Assembly: GCF_000145255.1 (NCBI RefSeq)
Contig: NC_014394.1
Location: 62,001-126,000, forward strand
DNA length: 64,000 nt
Source: Gallionella capsiferriformans ES-2
Lineage (GTDB): Bacteria; Pseudomonadota; Gammaproteobacteria; Burkholderiales; Gallionellaceae
Direction: 5' to 3'
This document shows, one piece after another, positions 45,149 through 54,993 of the stretch. Positions within the stretch are counted from its first letter, which is position 1. Each line of letters opens with the position of its first letter. A program made the position numbers and the translations under genes. The notes below the pieces were generated by a model, which worked only from the letters and a program-made list of their open reading frames with translations, was not told the origin of the DNA and made no database searches.

Positions 45149-45177
45149 CTGGCGACATCGTTCAGTGTCGCCAGTTT
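45149..45177 (+). terminator. Terminator after the rhodanese gene
   Basis: CTGGCGACA (45149-45157) pairs with TGTCGCCAG (45166-45174) across an 8-base loop, followed by TTT. The T run is short, so it may be a weak terminator. Confidence 0.7.
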
Positions 45178-45244
45178 ACTGCATGAATTGCTAATCGGTA
45201 AATTTTTGCTGATTATTAAGTCCTTGTGTACCTGAAAATTTTTT

Positions 45245-46870
45245 ATGAATCCAAATACACTTAAATTTAAACTGATCGCCGGTTTTGTGCTTGCTGTTTT
45301 CTCGTCACTGGTGTTGATGATTGTTGACGTTTATAGCGTAACTAAAAGCAATACTGCGTTGCAGTATGTTTACGCTAACCAGATGCAACCCACGTCTGCA
45401 TTGCAGGACATGGACAGTTCGATTAAAGAGATTCGCTTCCGGATGGCTGGCGTTTTGCTGGATCAAATGCCCGCGGTGGGTTCTCGAATTCACCTCAAGG
45501 AAGTGCGAGGTAGAATAATAGATGATTGGACTGCATTTAAGCGTGGCACAAAGGATAATGCTTTTAGTGACGACGCTAAAAAACAGATAGAAAAAATAGA
45601 TAAGCAGATTGTTTTGCTGCCGGCCTTCTTGGATAAGCTGAATGAAGCCTATGCAAATGAGCAAAAAACACTCATTACGCCCTTGCTGGAAGATGAATGG
45701 CCGTCATTTCATGCCGGTTTGATCAAGCCCATTTCACTGCTGCTTCCTGAACAACAGCTTGCGGTAAAACAGACATATGAAAAAAGCAAGGCTGATGGTA
45801 ATCGTCTTGTGATAGTGGGTATTGCTATTTTCAGCATCAGTCTACTACTTCTTACGCTATTTGGCTGGCGAGTATTGGCGAGTATTAATCGCGGCTTTAA
45901 TGCGCTGCAATCCGCGTTTTCCCAAATCGCTCAGGGCAATCTGCTTATACACATCGGCTATGATAGCCAAGATGAATTTGGTCAGATGGCAAAATCACTA
46001 GAAGCAACGGCTAGTCGTTTGCAACAAATTGTGGCGAGCGTCAAATCAGCCGCTGAAAGTGCTGTGCAACATTCAGCATCACTGTCTGAGCAGGTTGAAG
46101 TGCTGATCGCGAGCGATAAGCAGTTCAGCGCAAAAGTAACCACCGTTGCAGCTAACATGGAAGAAATTACCTTTGCCAATTCAGAGGTTGCTGTGATGGC
46201 GAACAGTGCGGCGGATGCTGTTAATCGTAACGAGGAGTTAGCCCGTAGTGGCAACGCAAATGTTACTGAAAATATGACTGTTATCGGGAATGTGGTAAAT
46301 ATTGTGAACGATTCAGTCAGTATTGTTGGTCAACTCAATACTTCTATACAGAAAATAGGCCAAATCGCTATCGTCATCAAAGAAATTGCTGATCAGACCA
46401 ATCTTTTGGCGCTCAATGCAGCGATTGAAGCCGCGCGTGCGGGTGAACAGGGTCGTGGTTTTGCTGTTGTTGCCGATGAAGTCAGAAAACTGGCTGAACG
46501 GACTTCATCCAGCACCCAAGAAATTTCTGGTGTGATCAATTCAATTCGCACTGAAACAGATAGTGCGGTGGTCGCCATGAACAATATTGAATCAGAAGTT
46601 AAAAAAGGTGTTCATTTAAGCGAGATGACCGGAGAGGTTTTGCAGAAAATTGTCGCTGCGGCAAGTAATGCAACGCAATCTGTGGGCAATATTGTTTCAA
46701 GTACCAAAGATCAGGCATCTGTTACTGAAAATGTGGCACATAATCTCCAAGATATTTCAGCCGTTTCGGAACAGAACGAATCGAGTATTCAGCATGTTGG
46801 AAGAATGGCTGATGAAGTTGCCAAGATCGCTGCTGAATTACAGGATATAGTTGAACAATTCAAGGTTTAA
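45245..46870 (+). CDS. Methyl-accepting chemotaxis protein (four-helix-bundle sensor)
   Basis: A 541-residue chemoreceptor: transmembrane segment about 8-29, a periplasmic four-helix-bundle sensor of the Tar/TarH type ([37 protein letters not shown]), second transmembrane segment about 185-207, HAMP ([31 protein letters not shown]), and a signalling domain with [53 protein letters not shown]. There is no C-terminal pentapeptide tether. It is a lone gene after the rhodanese terminator; the ligand is unknown. Confidence 0.93.
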   Translation: MNPNTLKFKLIAGFVLAVFSSLVLMIVDVYSVTKSNTALQYVYANQMQPTSALQDMDSSIKEIRFRMAGVLLDQMPAVGSRIHLKEVRGRIIDDWTAFKRGTKDNAFSDDAKKQIEKIDKQIVLLPAFLDKLNEAYANEQKTLITPLLEDEWPSFHAGLIKPISLLLPEQQLAVKQTYEKSKADGNRLVIVGIAIFSISLLLLTLFGWRVLASINRGFNALQSAFSQIAQGNLLIHIGYDSQDEFGQMAKSLEATASRLQQIVASVKSAAESAVQHSASLSEQVEVLIASDKQFSAKVTTVAANMEEITFANSEVAVMANSAADAVNRNEELARSGNANVTENMTVIGNVVNIVNDSVSIVGQLNTSIQKIGQIAIVIKEIADQTNLLALNAAIEAARAGEQGRGFAVVADEVRKLAERTSSSTQEISGVINSIRTETDSAVVAMNNIESEVKKGVHLSEMTGEVLQKIVAAASNATQSVGNIVSSTKDQASVTENVAHNLQDISAVSEQNESSIQHVGRMADEVAKIAAELQDIVEQFKV

Positions 46871-46888
46871 AAATGTTTCATGCAAAAG

Positions 46889-46914
46889 CCAGCTAATTCA
46901 TTTTCACTAGCTGG
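46889..46914 (+). terminator. Inverted repeat after the chemoreceptor gene
   Basis: CCAGCTA (46889-46895) and TAGCTGG (46908-46914) form a 7-base-pair stem 18 bases after the stop codon. No T run follows, so it is a weak terminator candidate. Confidence 0.4.
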
Positions 46915-47032
46915 TGCAGCATTGTATGCTGATGAGAATCTTAATTTCGAGAAACGCTCAGGCATTTTGCAGCTAGTTTCCTGCTTTTGCCGCTTTAACC
47001 CGCTTTACCGGGAGGGTCTTATCCGTGCCTGT

Positions 47033-48115
47033 TTAGCGCGCCATCGTTCCTGGTGGTGCGGCGCGTAGATACTGCACTGGCCAACTGATCGTTTGTCCCA
47101 GCGCTGTTGCCGCATTCAGCGGCCACTGATGATTGCGCAACATTTCGCGGCCGAGCAGCACCAGATCGGCTCGTCCTGTGCGGATAATCTGATCGGCCTG
47201 CTCAGGTGAGGTGATTAGGCCGACGGCGGCACTGGGAATGAAGGCCTCATTGCGTACGCGGGCTGCGAATTCGACCTGAAACCCTGCGGCGGCCGGAACG
47301 ATTGCCGCAGGTATCAGCCCTGCGGTTGAGACATCGATCAGATCAACGCCGAGTGTTTTGAGCTGCTGGCATAGGGCAACGGTCTCATCCGCATTCCAGC
47401 CGCCCTCCATCCAGTCTGTCGCCGACAGGCGAACCAGCAGCGGCAGATGATCCGGCCAAACGAGGCGAACGGCGCTGACAATCTCGCGTACCAGACGGCT
47501 GCGATTCTCGAAGCTGCCGCCGTAGCGATCGGTGCGCAGGTTGGACAGCGGTGAGAGGAACTGATGCAGTAGATAGCCGTGTGCGGCATGAATTTCAACC
47601 GCTTCAAATCCTGCTGCCAGCGCGCGTTGTGCCGCCGCGACAAACTGCTCGATCACTTGGTTGATGCCCGTCTCGTCAAGTTCGCAGGGAATGGCATAGC
47701 CGTCGCCAAAGCTTACCGGCGAGGGCGCGATGACAGGCCAGCCGCCTTCATCTTCCGTCAACGTATGCTGCGCCTGCCAGCCGAGTGTTACGCTGGCTTT
47801 TCGACCGGCATGCGCCAGTTGGAGGGCGGGTACGCAGCCTTGCGTCTTGGAAAATTGTGCGATGCGCGCCAGTGGCTCGATCTGTTTGTCGTCCCATAAT
47901 CCAAGATCGCCCGGGCTGATGCGTCCCTCGGGGGAAACGGCGGTAGCCTCAACGATCATCAGCGCCGCGCCGCCCGCAGCCAGGCTGCCGTAATGGACGA
48001 AATGCCAGTCAGACGCGATGCCGTCCTGTGCGGAATACTGGCACATGGGGGGAATTCCGATGCGGTTTTTCAGGGTGAGGTTGCGCAGCTTGAGCGGTTC
48101 GAACAGATGGGTCAT
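47033..48115 (-). CDS. Old yellow enzyme family NADH:flavin oxidoreductase (YqjM/NamA type)
   Basis: A 360-residue FMN-dependent ene-reductase. It starts LFEPLKLRNLTLKNRIGIPPMCQYSAQDGIASDWHFVHYGSLAAGGAALMIVEATAV; the cysteine in PPMCQYS marks the YqjM subgroup. Other family parts are LQLAHAGRKAS, EIHAAHGYLLHQFLSPLSNLRTDRYGGSFENRSRL, RLSATDWMEGG and GLITSPEQADQIIRTGRADLVLLGREML. It reduces activated C=C bonds with NAD(P)H. It is divergent from the GntR regulator of the propionate cluster, with two copies of the same operator-like sequence in the shared gap, so the regulator may also control it. Confidence 0.93.
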   Translation of the reverse strand: MTHLFEPLKLRNLTLKNRIGIPPMCQYSAQDGIASDWHFVHYGSLAAGGAALMIVEATAVSPEGRISPGDLGLWDDKQIEPLARIAQFSKTQGCVPALQLAHAGRKASVTLGWQAQHTLTEDEGGWPVIAPSPVSFGDGYAIPCELDETGINQVIEQFVAAAQRALAAGFEAVEIHAAHGYLLHQFLSPLSNLRTDRYGGSFENRSRLVREIVSAVRLVWPDHLPLLVRLSATDWMEGGWNADETVALCQQLKTLGVDLIDVSTAGLIPAAIVPAAAGFQVEFAARVRNEAFIPSAAVGLITSPEQADQIIRTGRADLVLLGREMLRNHQWPLNAATALGQTISWPVQYLRAAPPGTMAR

Positions 48116-48185
48116 CGCTAACTTTCCGGTAGGAATGAGTGCAAGTTGTCATATTTGCGGGGGTGTAGCCCCGTCTTTTGGGGTG

Positions 48186-48259
48186 ATTGTCGACATAATT
48201 AAAATATATTATGCATGTTTCTGTTATTAGTGCTAATATTTCAAGAAATTGTCGACAAT
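48186..48259. promoter_or_regulatory. Two GTCGAC operators in the divergent OYE/GntR gap
   Basis: ATTGTCGACAAT (48248-48259) is a perfect 12-bp palindrome ending 12 bases before the regulator's ATG; ATTGTCGACATAAT (48186-48199) repeats its core, 62 bases (about six turns) upstream. This size and symmetry fit FadR-type GntR proteins. They are likely sites for the regulator encoded at 48272; inferred. Confidence 0.62.
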
Positions 48260-48271
48260 CGGAGTTATTTG

Positions 48272-48943
48272 ATGTTGCCCAACACCCCACAGCAAGGCAC
48301 GCTTGCAGATATTGCCTCGCATCGTCTGGCACACAGTATCGTGACCGGCGAATTTGCACAAGGCCAGAAGCTCAACGAAGCCGAACTTGCCGAGCGCTTC
48401 GGCATGGGGCGCGGTCCGTTGCGCGAAGCGCTGCGCCATCTGGAAGGTATGCGGCTGGTCAAGCGGATACCAAATGCCGGCGCGCGCGTGGTAGTGCTCG
48501 ATTATAAAACTATGTCCGATCTGTATGCGGTGCGCGAGGCGCTCGAAGGGATGGCCTGCCGCCTTGCCGCAACGAAAATGACCACGCAGGAAATCGAACA
48601 ATTAAGCCGTCTGCTCGATACGCATGAAACTCAGATTAAGCAGGAAGGCGGCGGGATTTATGCGCAGAGCGAAGGCGATCTGGATTTTCATTATCAGATT
48701 GTGCGCGGCAGCCGTAATGAGATGCTGATGGATATGCTGGGCAGCGAACAATACCAGTTGCAGCGTATGTGCCGGTTCCGCACCAGCCGCAACGCGCAGC
48801 GTACCTACCCTGCACTGCAACAGCACCGTCAGATTGTCGAAGCGCTGGCACAGCGCGACCCGGAGCTGGCTGAGATGCTGATGCGTCGCCATATTCAGGG
48901 CGCATGGCGCAGCATCAGTGAAACGATCGCTAAGGAGGAGTAA
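48272..48943 (+). CDS. GntR-family (FadR-type) regulator of the propionate cluster
   Basis: A 223-residue regulator. Residues about 10-75 are a winged helix ([64 protein letters not shown]), and the remainder is an FCD ligand-binding helical domain ([60 protein letters not shown]). The His residues of the FCD metal site are present. CGGAG lies upstream of the ATG, close to an operator-like palindrome. It ends 2 bases before prpB, so it probably controls its own operon with a methylcitrate-cycle metabolite as ligand; the ligand is inferred. Confidence 0.9.
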   Translation: MLPNTPQQGTLADIASHRLAHSIVTGEFAQGQKLNEAELAERFGMGRGPLREALRHLEGMRLVKRIPNAGARVVVLDYKTMSDLYAVREALEGMACRLAATKMTTQEIEQLSRLLDTHETQIKQEGGGIYAQSEGDLDFHYQIVRGSRNEMLMDMLGSEQYQLQRMCRFRTSRNAQRTYPALQQHRQIVEALAQRDPELAEMLMRRHIQGAWRSISETIAKEE

Positions 48944-48945
48944 GC

Positions 48946-49833
48946 ATGACACACCCAACACCCGGACAGAAATTTCGCCTCGCAGTTGAACAGAATCAGC
49001 CGTTGCAGGTGGTGGGCGCGGTAACCGCCTATTGCGCCATTCTGGCGGAAAAAACAGGCCACAAGGCGCTGTATTTATCCGGTGGTGGTGTGGCAGCCTC
49101 CTCGCTCGGTATTCCGGATCTGGGTATCACGACGCTGCACGATGTTTGCGAAGACGCACGCCGCATCACGGCGGTGAGCTCACTGCCGCTGCTGGTGGAC
49201 ATCGACACCGGTTGGGGCGGTTCCTTCAATATCGCACGCGCCACGCGTGAAATCGCGCAAGCGGGTGCGGCAGGTTTTCACATCGAAGATCAGGTGATGC
49301 AAAAACGTTGCGGTCATCGCCCCAACAAGGCGATCGTCTCACAGGCCGAAATGGTCGATCGCATCAAAGCGGCGGTGGATGCGCGGGTTGATTCGAGCTT
49401 CGTGATCATGGCGCGTACCGATGCGCTGGCTGTCGAAGGCATGTCCTCCGCGATCGAGCGCGCGCAGGCCTGTGTGGAAGCCGGTGCAGATATGATCTTC
49501 CCCGAGGCGATGATTACGCTGGAGCAATACGCGGAATTTACCCGTGTGGTGTCCGTGCCTGTGCTGGCTAACATCACCGAGTTTGGCGCAACGCCGCTCT
49601 ACACGACCGAACAACTGGCCAGTGTCGGCATCAAACTTGTGCTCTACCCGCTGTCGGCGTTTCGTGCGATGAGCCAGGCCGCGCTTAATGTCTACCAGCA
49701 CATTCTGGCGGACGGCACGCAAGCGCAGGTGATCGACAAGATGCAGCCGCGCATGGAACTCTACGATTATCTAGGCTATCACGCCTATGAGCAGAAACTG
49801 GATCGGTTGTTTGCCGAGCAAGGCGCCGAGTAA
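48946..49833 (+). CDS. prpB: 2-Methylisocitrate lyase PrpB
   Basis: A 295-residue enzyme that splits 2-methylisocitrate into pyruvate and succinate. It has the phosphoenolpyruvate-mutase/isocitrate-lyase barrel: [38 protein letters not shown], the catalytic loop [17 protein letters not shown] with the active Cys, [12 protein letters not shown], and [16 protein letters not shown]. Its stop lies 20 bases before prpC. AAGGAGGAG, inside the regulator's end, precedes the ATG. Confidence 0.97.
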   Translation: MTHPTPGQKFRLAVEQNQPLQVVGAVTAYCAILAEKTGHKALYLSGGGVAASSLGIPDLGITTLHDVCEDARRITAVSSLPLLVDIDTGWGGSFNIARATREIAQAGAAGFHIEDQVMQKRCGHRPNKAIVSQAEMVDRIKAAVDARVDSSFVIMARTDALAVEGMSSAIERAQACVEAGADMIFPEAMITLEQYAEFTRVVSVPVLANITEFGATPLYTTEQLASVGIKLVLYPLSAFRAMSQAALNVYQHILADGTQAQVIDKMQPRMELYDYLGYHAYEQKLDRLFAEQGAE

Positions 49834-49853
49834 TTTATTTCAGGGAGATCAAC

Positions 49854-51002
49854 ATGGCAGAAGACACCACATTACCGAAGCCCAAGAAATCAGTCGCACT
49901 ATCTGGCACGGTCGCCGGCAACACCGCGATCTGTACGGTCGGCCGCACGGGCAACGATCTGCATTATCGCGGCTATGACATTCTGGATTTTGCGGAAAAA
50001 GCCGAATTCGAGGAAATCGCTCATTTGCTGATACACGGCAACCTGCCCGATGCCGCGCAACTGGCGGCCTACAAGGCGAAACTCAAATCGCTGCGCGGTT
50101 TGCCCGATGCGGTTAAACAGGTGCTCGAAGCGATTCCGGGCAATGCGCACCCGATGGATGTGATGCGCACCGGTTGCTCGGTGCTGGGTACCTGTGAACA
50201 GGAACCCCAAGCGCACAGCGAGGCGGACACCAAAGAGCTGATCGACCGTCAGCTGGCCTGTTTCGGTTCGATGCTGTTGTACTGGCATCACTTTACGACC
50301 AGTGGAAAACGCATCGACGTTGAAACCGATGACGATACGATAGGCGCACATATTCTGCATCTACTGCACGGCAAACCTGCGCAAGCCTCTTGGGTGCGCG
50401 CGATGCATACCTCGCTGATTCTGTATGCAGAACATGAATTTAACGCCTCGACCTTCACAGCCCGCGTGATTGCCGGCACCAATTCCGATCTGTATTCCTG
50501 CATTACCGGCGCGATCGGCGCGTTGCGCGGCCCTAAACACGGCGGCGCCAACGAAGAAGCGTTCCGCATCCAGAACCGTTACAAAGACGCAGATGCGGCG
50601 GAAGTCGACATCCGCGAGCGCGTGGCAAGAAAAGAAATCGTCATCGGTTTCGGTCATCCGGTCTACACCATCGCCGACCCGCGCAACGAAGTGATCAAAC
50701 GCGTGGCCAAGCAGCTGGCCGATGAAGCGGGCGATACGCGTCTGTACGACATCGCCGCGCGTCTGGAATCCGTGATGTGGGAAACCAAGAGGATGTTCCC
50801 GAATCTCGACTGGTTCTCTGCCGTGTCCTATCACCTGATGGGCGTGCCGACCATGATGTTTACGCCGCTGTTCGTGATCTCGCGTGTCACAGGCTGGGGT
50901 GCACACGTCATGGAGCAGCGCATCGACGGCAAGATCATTCGTCCGAGCGCCAATTACGTCGGGCCTGAGAATCTGGCTTGGACGCCGATTGAAAAGCGTT
51001 AA
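49854..51002 (+). CDS. prpC: 2-Methylcitrate synthase PrpC
   Basis: A 382-residue citrate-synthase-family enzyme joining propionyl-CoA and oxaloacetate. The active-site pieces are visible: [56 protein letters not shown] (His) and [18 protein letters not shown], then [35 protein letters not shown] with the C-terminal Asp/Arg region. The length and place between prpB and acnD make it the methylcitrate form. AGGGAG precedes the ATG. Confidence 0.96.
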   Translation: MAEDTTLPKPKKSVALSGTVAGNTAICTVGRTGNDLHYRGYDILDFAEKAEFEEIAHLLIHGNLPDAAQLAAYKAKLKSLRGLPDAVKQVLEAIPGNAHPMDVMRTGCSVLGTCEQEPQAHSEADTKELIDRQLACFGSMLLYWHHFTTSGKRIDVETDDDTIGAHILHLLHGKPAQASWVRAMHTSLILYAEHEFNASTFTARVIAGTNSDLYSCITGAIGALRGPKHGGANEEAFRIQNRYKDADAAEVDIRERVARKEIVIGFGHPVYTIADPRNEVIKRVAKQLADEAGDTRLYDIAARLESVMWETKRMFPNLDWFSAVSYHLMGVPTMMFTPLFVISRVTGWGAHVMEQRIDGKIIRPSANYVGPENLAWTPIEKR

Positions 51003-51020
51003 ACCCTGAAAACAATTTCA

Positions 51021-51105
51021 GCCACAGAGATCACAGAGAAAACAGCATCAACATTCAAAGCATCGCGTTGAAAGCCGTCACTTTCCGCTCTGTGTGCTCT
51101 GTGGC
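51021..51105. repeat. Inverted-repeat element between prpC and acnD
   Basis: The arms GCCACAGAGATCACAGAG (51021-51038) and CTCTGTGTGCTCTGTGGC (51088-51105) match at 16 of 18 positions and enclose 49 bases. Each arm is itself a near tandem repeat of CACAGAG. The gap is longer than other gaps in the operon. It resembles the dispersed CACAGAG-type hairpin repeats seen in many proteobacterial genomes and could be a small mobile (MITE- or REP-like) insertion. In RNA it would form a long hairpin. Confidence 0.75.
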
Positions 51106-51126
51106 AAATAGTTTTAGAAAGACATT

Positions 51127-53733
51127 ATGAATACCCAATACCGTAAGCCGTTAGCCGGGAGCCGCTTAGACTACTTCGACACCCGGGAGGCCGTGGACGC
51201 CATCGAGTCCGGTGCTTATGCCAAACTGCCTTACACGTCCAAAGTGCTGGCAGAACAACTGGTGCGTCGCTGCGAACCTGAAGCCCTAACGGATGCGTTG
51301 AAACAGTTAATCGAACGCAAGCGCGATCTGGATTTTCCCTGGTATCCCGCTCGTGTTGTTTGCCACGATATCTTAGGCCAGACCGCCTTGGTGGATTTGG
51401 CAGGTCTGCGTGACGCGATCGCCGATCAGGGCGGTGATCCATCCCTGGTCAACCCGGTCGTGCCGACTCAGCTGATCGTTGATCACTCTTTGTCTGTGGA
51501 AGCGGCCGGTTTCGACCCGGATGCCTTTCGCAAAAACCGCGAGATTGAAGACCGGCGTAACGAAGATCGCTTCCACTTTATCGAGTGGACCAAGACGGCG
51601 TTCAAGAATGTAGACGTGATCCCCGCCGGGAACGGCATCATGCACCAGATCAATCTGGAAAAGATGTCGCCGGTGATCCAGGCGCGGGATGGCGTGGCCT
51701 TTCCTGATACCTGTGTCGGCACTGACTCACATACCCCGCACGTCGACTCGCTGGGCGTACTGGCGATCGGTGTCGGCGGTCTGGAAGCCGAAACCGTCAT
51801 GCTGGGCCTACCTTCCATGATGCGTCTGCCGGATATCGCGGGCGTCAAATTGACAGGTCAGCGTCAGCCGGGTATCACGGCCACCGACATCGTGCTGGCG
51901 CTGACCGAGTTTTTGCGTCGTGAACGTGTGGTGGGTGCCTATGTGGAATTCTTCGGCGCAGGCGCTGATAGCCTCACTATCGGCGATCGCGCGACCATCT
52001 CCAATATGTGTCCGGAATTTGGTGCGACGGCGGCGATGTTCTATATCGACGCCCAGACCATCACCTATTTGAAGCTGACCGGCCGCGAGCCCGAGCAGGT
52101 CGCTCTCGTGGAGAACTACGCTAGGACCACCGGTCTGTGGGCGGATCAGATGGTCGCCGCCGAATACGAGCGCGAGCTGGAATTCGATCTGTCGACCGTG
52201 GTGCGCAACATGGCGGGCCCGTCCAATCCGCACCGTCGTCTGCCAACCTCTGCATTGCATGAACGCGGTATTTCTGACGAAGCAAAGCTGGATGCCGGTC
52301 GTGCCAGTGAGGCGCAAGGCCTGATGCCCGATGGTGCCGTTATCATCGCGGCCATCACGTCCTGCACCAACACCTCCAACCCGCGTAACGTGGTTGCCGC
52401 CGCCTTGCTTGCCAAGAAAGCCAACGAACTGGGGTTGCTGCGCAAGCCCTGGGTTAAGACCTCCTTTGCGCCCGGCTCCAAAGTTGCCGAGCTGTACCTG
52501 AAAGAAGCGGGCCTGCTCTCGGAACTCGAAAAGCTGGGCTTCGGTATCGTCGGATTTGCCTGTACCACCTGTAACGGCATGTCCGGCGCACTCGACCCTA
52601 AGATTCAACAGGAGATTATTGACCGCGACCTGTACGCCACCGCCGTGCTGTCCGGCAACCGTAACTTCGACGGTCGTATTCACCCCTACGCGAAGCAGGC
52701 CTTTTTGGCGTCCCCGCCGCTGGTGGTGGCTTATGCGATTGCGGGTACGATCCGCCTCGACATCGAGCAGGATGCACTGGGTATGGACAAGTCGGGTAAG
52801 CCTGTCATGTTGAAAGACATCTGGCCGTCCGACGACGCGATCGACGCGATTGTGGCTTCCTGCGTCAAGCCTGAACAGTTCCGGCAGATTTACATTCCGA
52901 TGTTTGATCTGGGCAAAATTGAAGTGGCGAAAAGCCCCTTGTACGACTGGCGTCCTATGTCCACCTACATCCGCCGCCCCCCTTACTGGGAAGGCGCACT
53001 GGCCGGCGTTCGGACCTTGAAAGGGATGCGTCCGTTGGCCGTATTGCCGGACAACATCACCACTGATCATTTGTCGCCGTCGAACGCGATCATGGCCAAC
53101 TCGGCCTCGGGTGAATATCTGGCGAAAATGGGCGTGCCGGAAGAGGATTTCAACTCTTATGCAACGCACCGGGGGGATCACCTGACCGCGCAACGCGCCA
53201 CCTTTGCCAATCCTCAGCTGATCAACGAAATGGCCGTGGTTAACGGTGAGGTGAAGCAAGGCTCCCTCGCCCGCGTGGAACCGGATGGCCGTGTCATGCG
53301 CATGTGGGAAGCCATCGAAACCTACATGGATCGCCGGCAGAACCTGATCATCATCGCGGGTGCCGACTACGGTCAGGGCTCATCGCGTGACTGGGCGGCC
53401 AAGGGCGTGCGTCTGGCCGGTGTGGAAGCCATTGTCGCGGAAGGTTTCGAACGTATTCACCGTACTAATCTGGTCGGCATGGGCGTGCTGCCGCTGGAGT
53501 TTAAGGCGGGCGACACGCGCAAGACCTACGCCATCGACGGGACTGAAACCTATGATGTGGAAGGCGACATCGCCCCGCGCGCCGAGCTGGTGGTCGTAAT
53601 GAATCGCGCCAATGGCGTATCGGTGCGCATTCCCGTCACCTGCCGTCTGGATACCGCTGCCGAAGTCCGTGTGTACAACGCGGGTGGCGTACTGCAATGC
53701 TTTGCGCAGGACTTCCTCAAAGGAGCTGCATGA
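51127..53733 (+). CDS. acnD: Fe/S-dependent 2-methylisocitrate dehydratase AcnD
   Basis: An 868-residue aconitase-family enzyme that dehydrates 2-methylcitrate together with PrpF. The three iron-sulfur cysteines appear in ITSCTNTSNPRN and ACTTCNGMSGALDP; GTDSHTPHVDSLGVLAIGVGGLEAE and the swivel domain (GADYGQGSSRDWAAKGVRLAG) are intact. The N-terminus (KPLAGSRLDYFDTREAVDAI) is typical of AcnD, not of AcnA or AcnB. It is the first gene after the inverted repeat and ends in an ATGA overlap with prpF. Confidence 0.97.
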   Translation: MNTQYRKPLAGSRLDYFDTREAVDAIESGAYAKLPYTSKVLAEQLVRRCEPEALTDALKQLIERKRDLDFPWYPARVVCHDILGQTALVDLAGLRDAIADQGGDPSLVNPVVPTQLIVDHSLSVEAAGFDPDAFRKNREIEDRRNEDRFHFIEWTKTAFKNVDVIPAGNGIMHQINLEKMSPVIQARDGVAFPDTCVGTDSHTPHVDSLGVLAIGVGGLEAETVMLGLPSMMRLPDIAGVKLTGQRQPGITATDIVLALTEFLRRERVVGAYVEFFGAGADSLTIGDRATISNMCPEFGATAAMFYIDAQTITYLKLTGREPEQVALVENYARTTGLWADQMVAAEYERELEFDLSTVVRNMAGPSNPHRRLPTSALHERGISDEAKLDAGRASEAQGLMPDGAVIIAAITSCTNTSNPRNVVAAALLAKKANELGLLRKPWVKTSFAPGSKVAELYLKEAGLLSELEKLGFGIVGFACTTCNGMSGALDPKIQQEIIDRDLYATAVLSGNRNFDGRIHPYAKQAFLASPPLVVAYAIAGTIRLDIEQDALGMDKSGKPVMLKDIWPSDDAIDAIVASCVKPEQFRQIYIPMFDLGKIEVAKSPLYDWRPMSTYIRRPPYWEGALAGVRTLKGMRPLAVLPDNITTDHLSPSNAIMANSASGEYLAKMGVPEEDFNSYATHRGDHLTAQRATFANPQLINEMAVVNGEVKQGSLARVEPDGRVMRMWEAIETYMDRRQNLIIIAGADYGQGSSRDWAAKGVRLAGVEAIVAEGFERIHRTNLVGMGVLPLEFKAGDTRKTYAIDGTETYDVEGDIAPRAELVVVMNRANGVSVRIPVTCRLDTAAEVRVYNAGGVLQCFAQDFLKGAA

Positions 53734-54914
53734 TGGTTCAACCGCAAATCAGGATACCCGCCACCTATCTGCGTGGCGGCACCTCCAAGGGGGTGTTCTT
53801 CCGGCTGGAAGATCTGCCGCAAGCCGCACAGGTCCCGGGTCGGGCGCGTGACCGACTGTTCCAGCGCGTGATCGGCAGCCCCGACCCTTATGCCGCGCAG
53901 ATCGATGGCATGGGGGGTGCGACCTCCAGTACCAGCAAGTGCGTGATCCTGTCGAAAAGCACCCGACCGGGCCACGACGTGGATTACCTCTATGGCCAGA
54001 TCTCCATCGATAAAGACTTTGTCGACTGGAGCGGCAACTGCGGCAACCTGTCCACAGGCGCGGGCGCATTCGCGATACACGCCGGATATATCGATGCTGC
54101 ACGGCTTGCAGGGGAGGGTGTCTGCACCGTCCGCATCTGGCAGGCCAATATCAACAAGACCATCATCGCCCATGTGCCGATCGCTAATGGTCAGGTACAG
54201 GAGACTGGCGATTTCGAGCTGGATGGCGTGACCTTCCCGGCAGCCGAGATCGTGCTGGAGTTCATGGACCCCTCCGATGAGAGTGACGGCGGCAGCCTGT
54301 TCCCGACCGGCAATCTGGTCGACGAACTGGAAGTGCCGGGTGTCGGCACCTTCAAGGCTACTATGATCACTGCCGGCATTCCGACCGTATTTGTGAATGC
54401 AGCTGATATTGGTTACACCGGCACCGAATTGCGCGAGGCGATTAATACTGATCCTGCAGCGCTGGCGCGGTTCGAGAAAATCCGCGTGGCGGGCGCATTG
54501 CGCATGGGGCTGATCAAAACCCCGGAAGAAGCCGCAACCCGTCAACATACCCCGAAGATCGCTTTTATAGCACCTCCTGTCGACCATGTGTCATCAAGCG
54601 GTAAGCCTATTAGCGCTTCTGAAGTCGATCTGCTGGTGCGCGCCCTGTCGATGGGCAAGCTGCACCACGCCATGATGGGTACGGCCGCCGTCGCCATCGG
54701 TACGGCCGCCGCAATCCCCGGTACGCTGGTAAATCTGGCGGCAGGTGGCGGGGATCGCCGCTCGGTGACCTTCGGGCATCCTTCCGGCACCTTGAAAGTC
54801 GGTGCAGCCGCCCGCCAAAACGGTGGCGACTGGAAAGTTGAAAAAGTCACCATGAGCCGCAGTGCGCGCGTGCTGATGGAAGGCTGGGTACGCATCCCCG
54901 GCGATAGTTTTTAG
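53730..54914 (+). CDS. prpF: PrpF, AcnD accessory isomerase
   Basis: A 394-residue protein of the PrpF (DUF453) family that acts as aconitate isomerase and supports AcnD. The N-terminal signature RIPATYLRGGTSKGVFF and DGMGGATSSTSKCVILS, CGNLSTGAGAFAI and GHPSGTLKVGA are complete. The ATG overlaps the acnD stop by four bases (ATGA) with AGGAG upstream, so the two are translationally coupled; the second ATG at 53733 could also serve. Confidence 0.97.
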   Translation: MMVQPQIRIPATYLRGGTSKGVFFRLEDLPQAAQVPGRARDRLFQRVIGSPDPYAAQIDGMGGATSSTSKCVILSKSTRPGHDVDYLYGQISIDKDFVDWSGNCGNLSTGAGAFAIHAGYIDAARLAGEGVCTVRIWQANINKTIIAHVPIANGQVQETGDFELDGVTFPAAEIVLEFMDPSDESDGGSLFPTGNLVDELEVPGVGTFKATMITAGIPTVFVNAADIGYTGTELREAINTDPAALARFEKIRVAGALRMGLIKTPEEAATRQHTPKIAFIAPPVDHVSSSGKPISASEVDLLVRALSMGKLHHAMMGTAAVAIGTAAAIPGTLVNLAAGGGDRRSVTFGHPSGTLKVGAAARQNGGDWKVEKVTMSRSARVLMEGWVRIPGDSF

Positions 54915-54993
54915 CGTTTTGAAAAAGTTCCGCTCGACCTCACCGTATGAGAGCAGAGGCGGGAATGGGGTTCTAAATGACAGGAGTCAAACA

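Noticed and set aside
51808..53259. Long antisense reading frame opposite acnD (and similar ones opposite prpF and prpE)
   Set aside because: These mirror GC-rich codons of clearly functional genes on the plus strand and show no protein family features.
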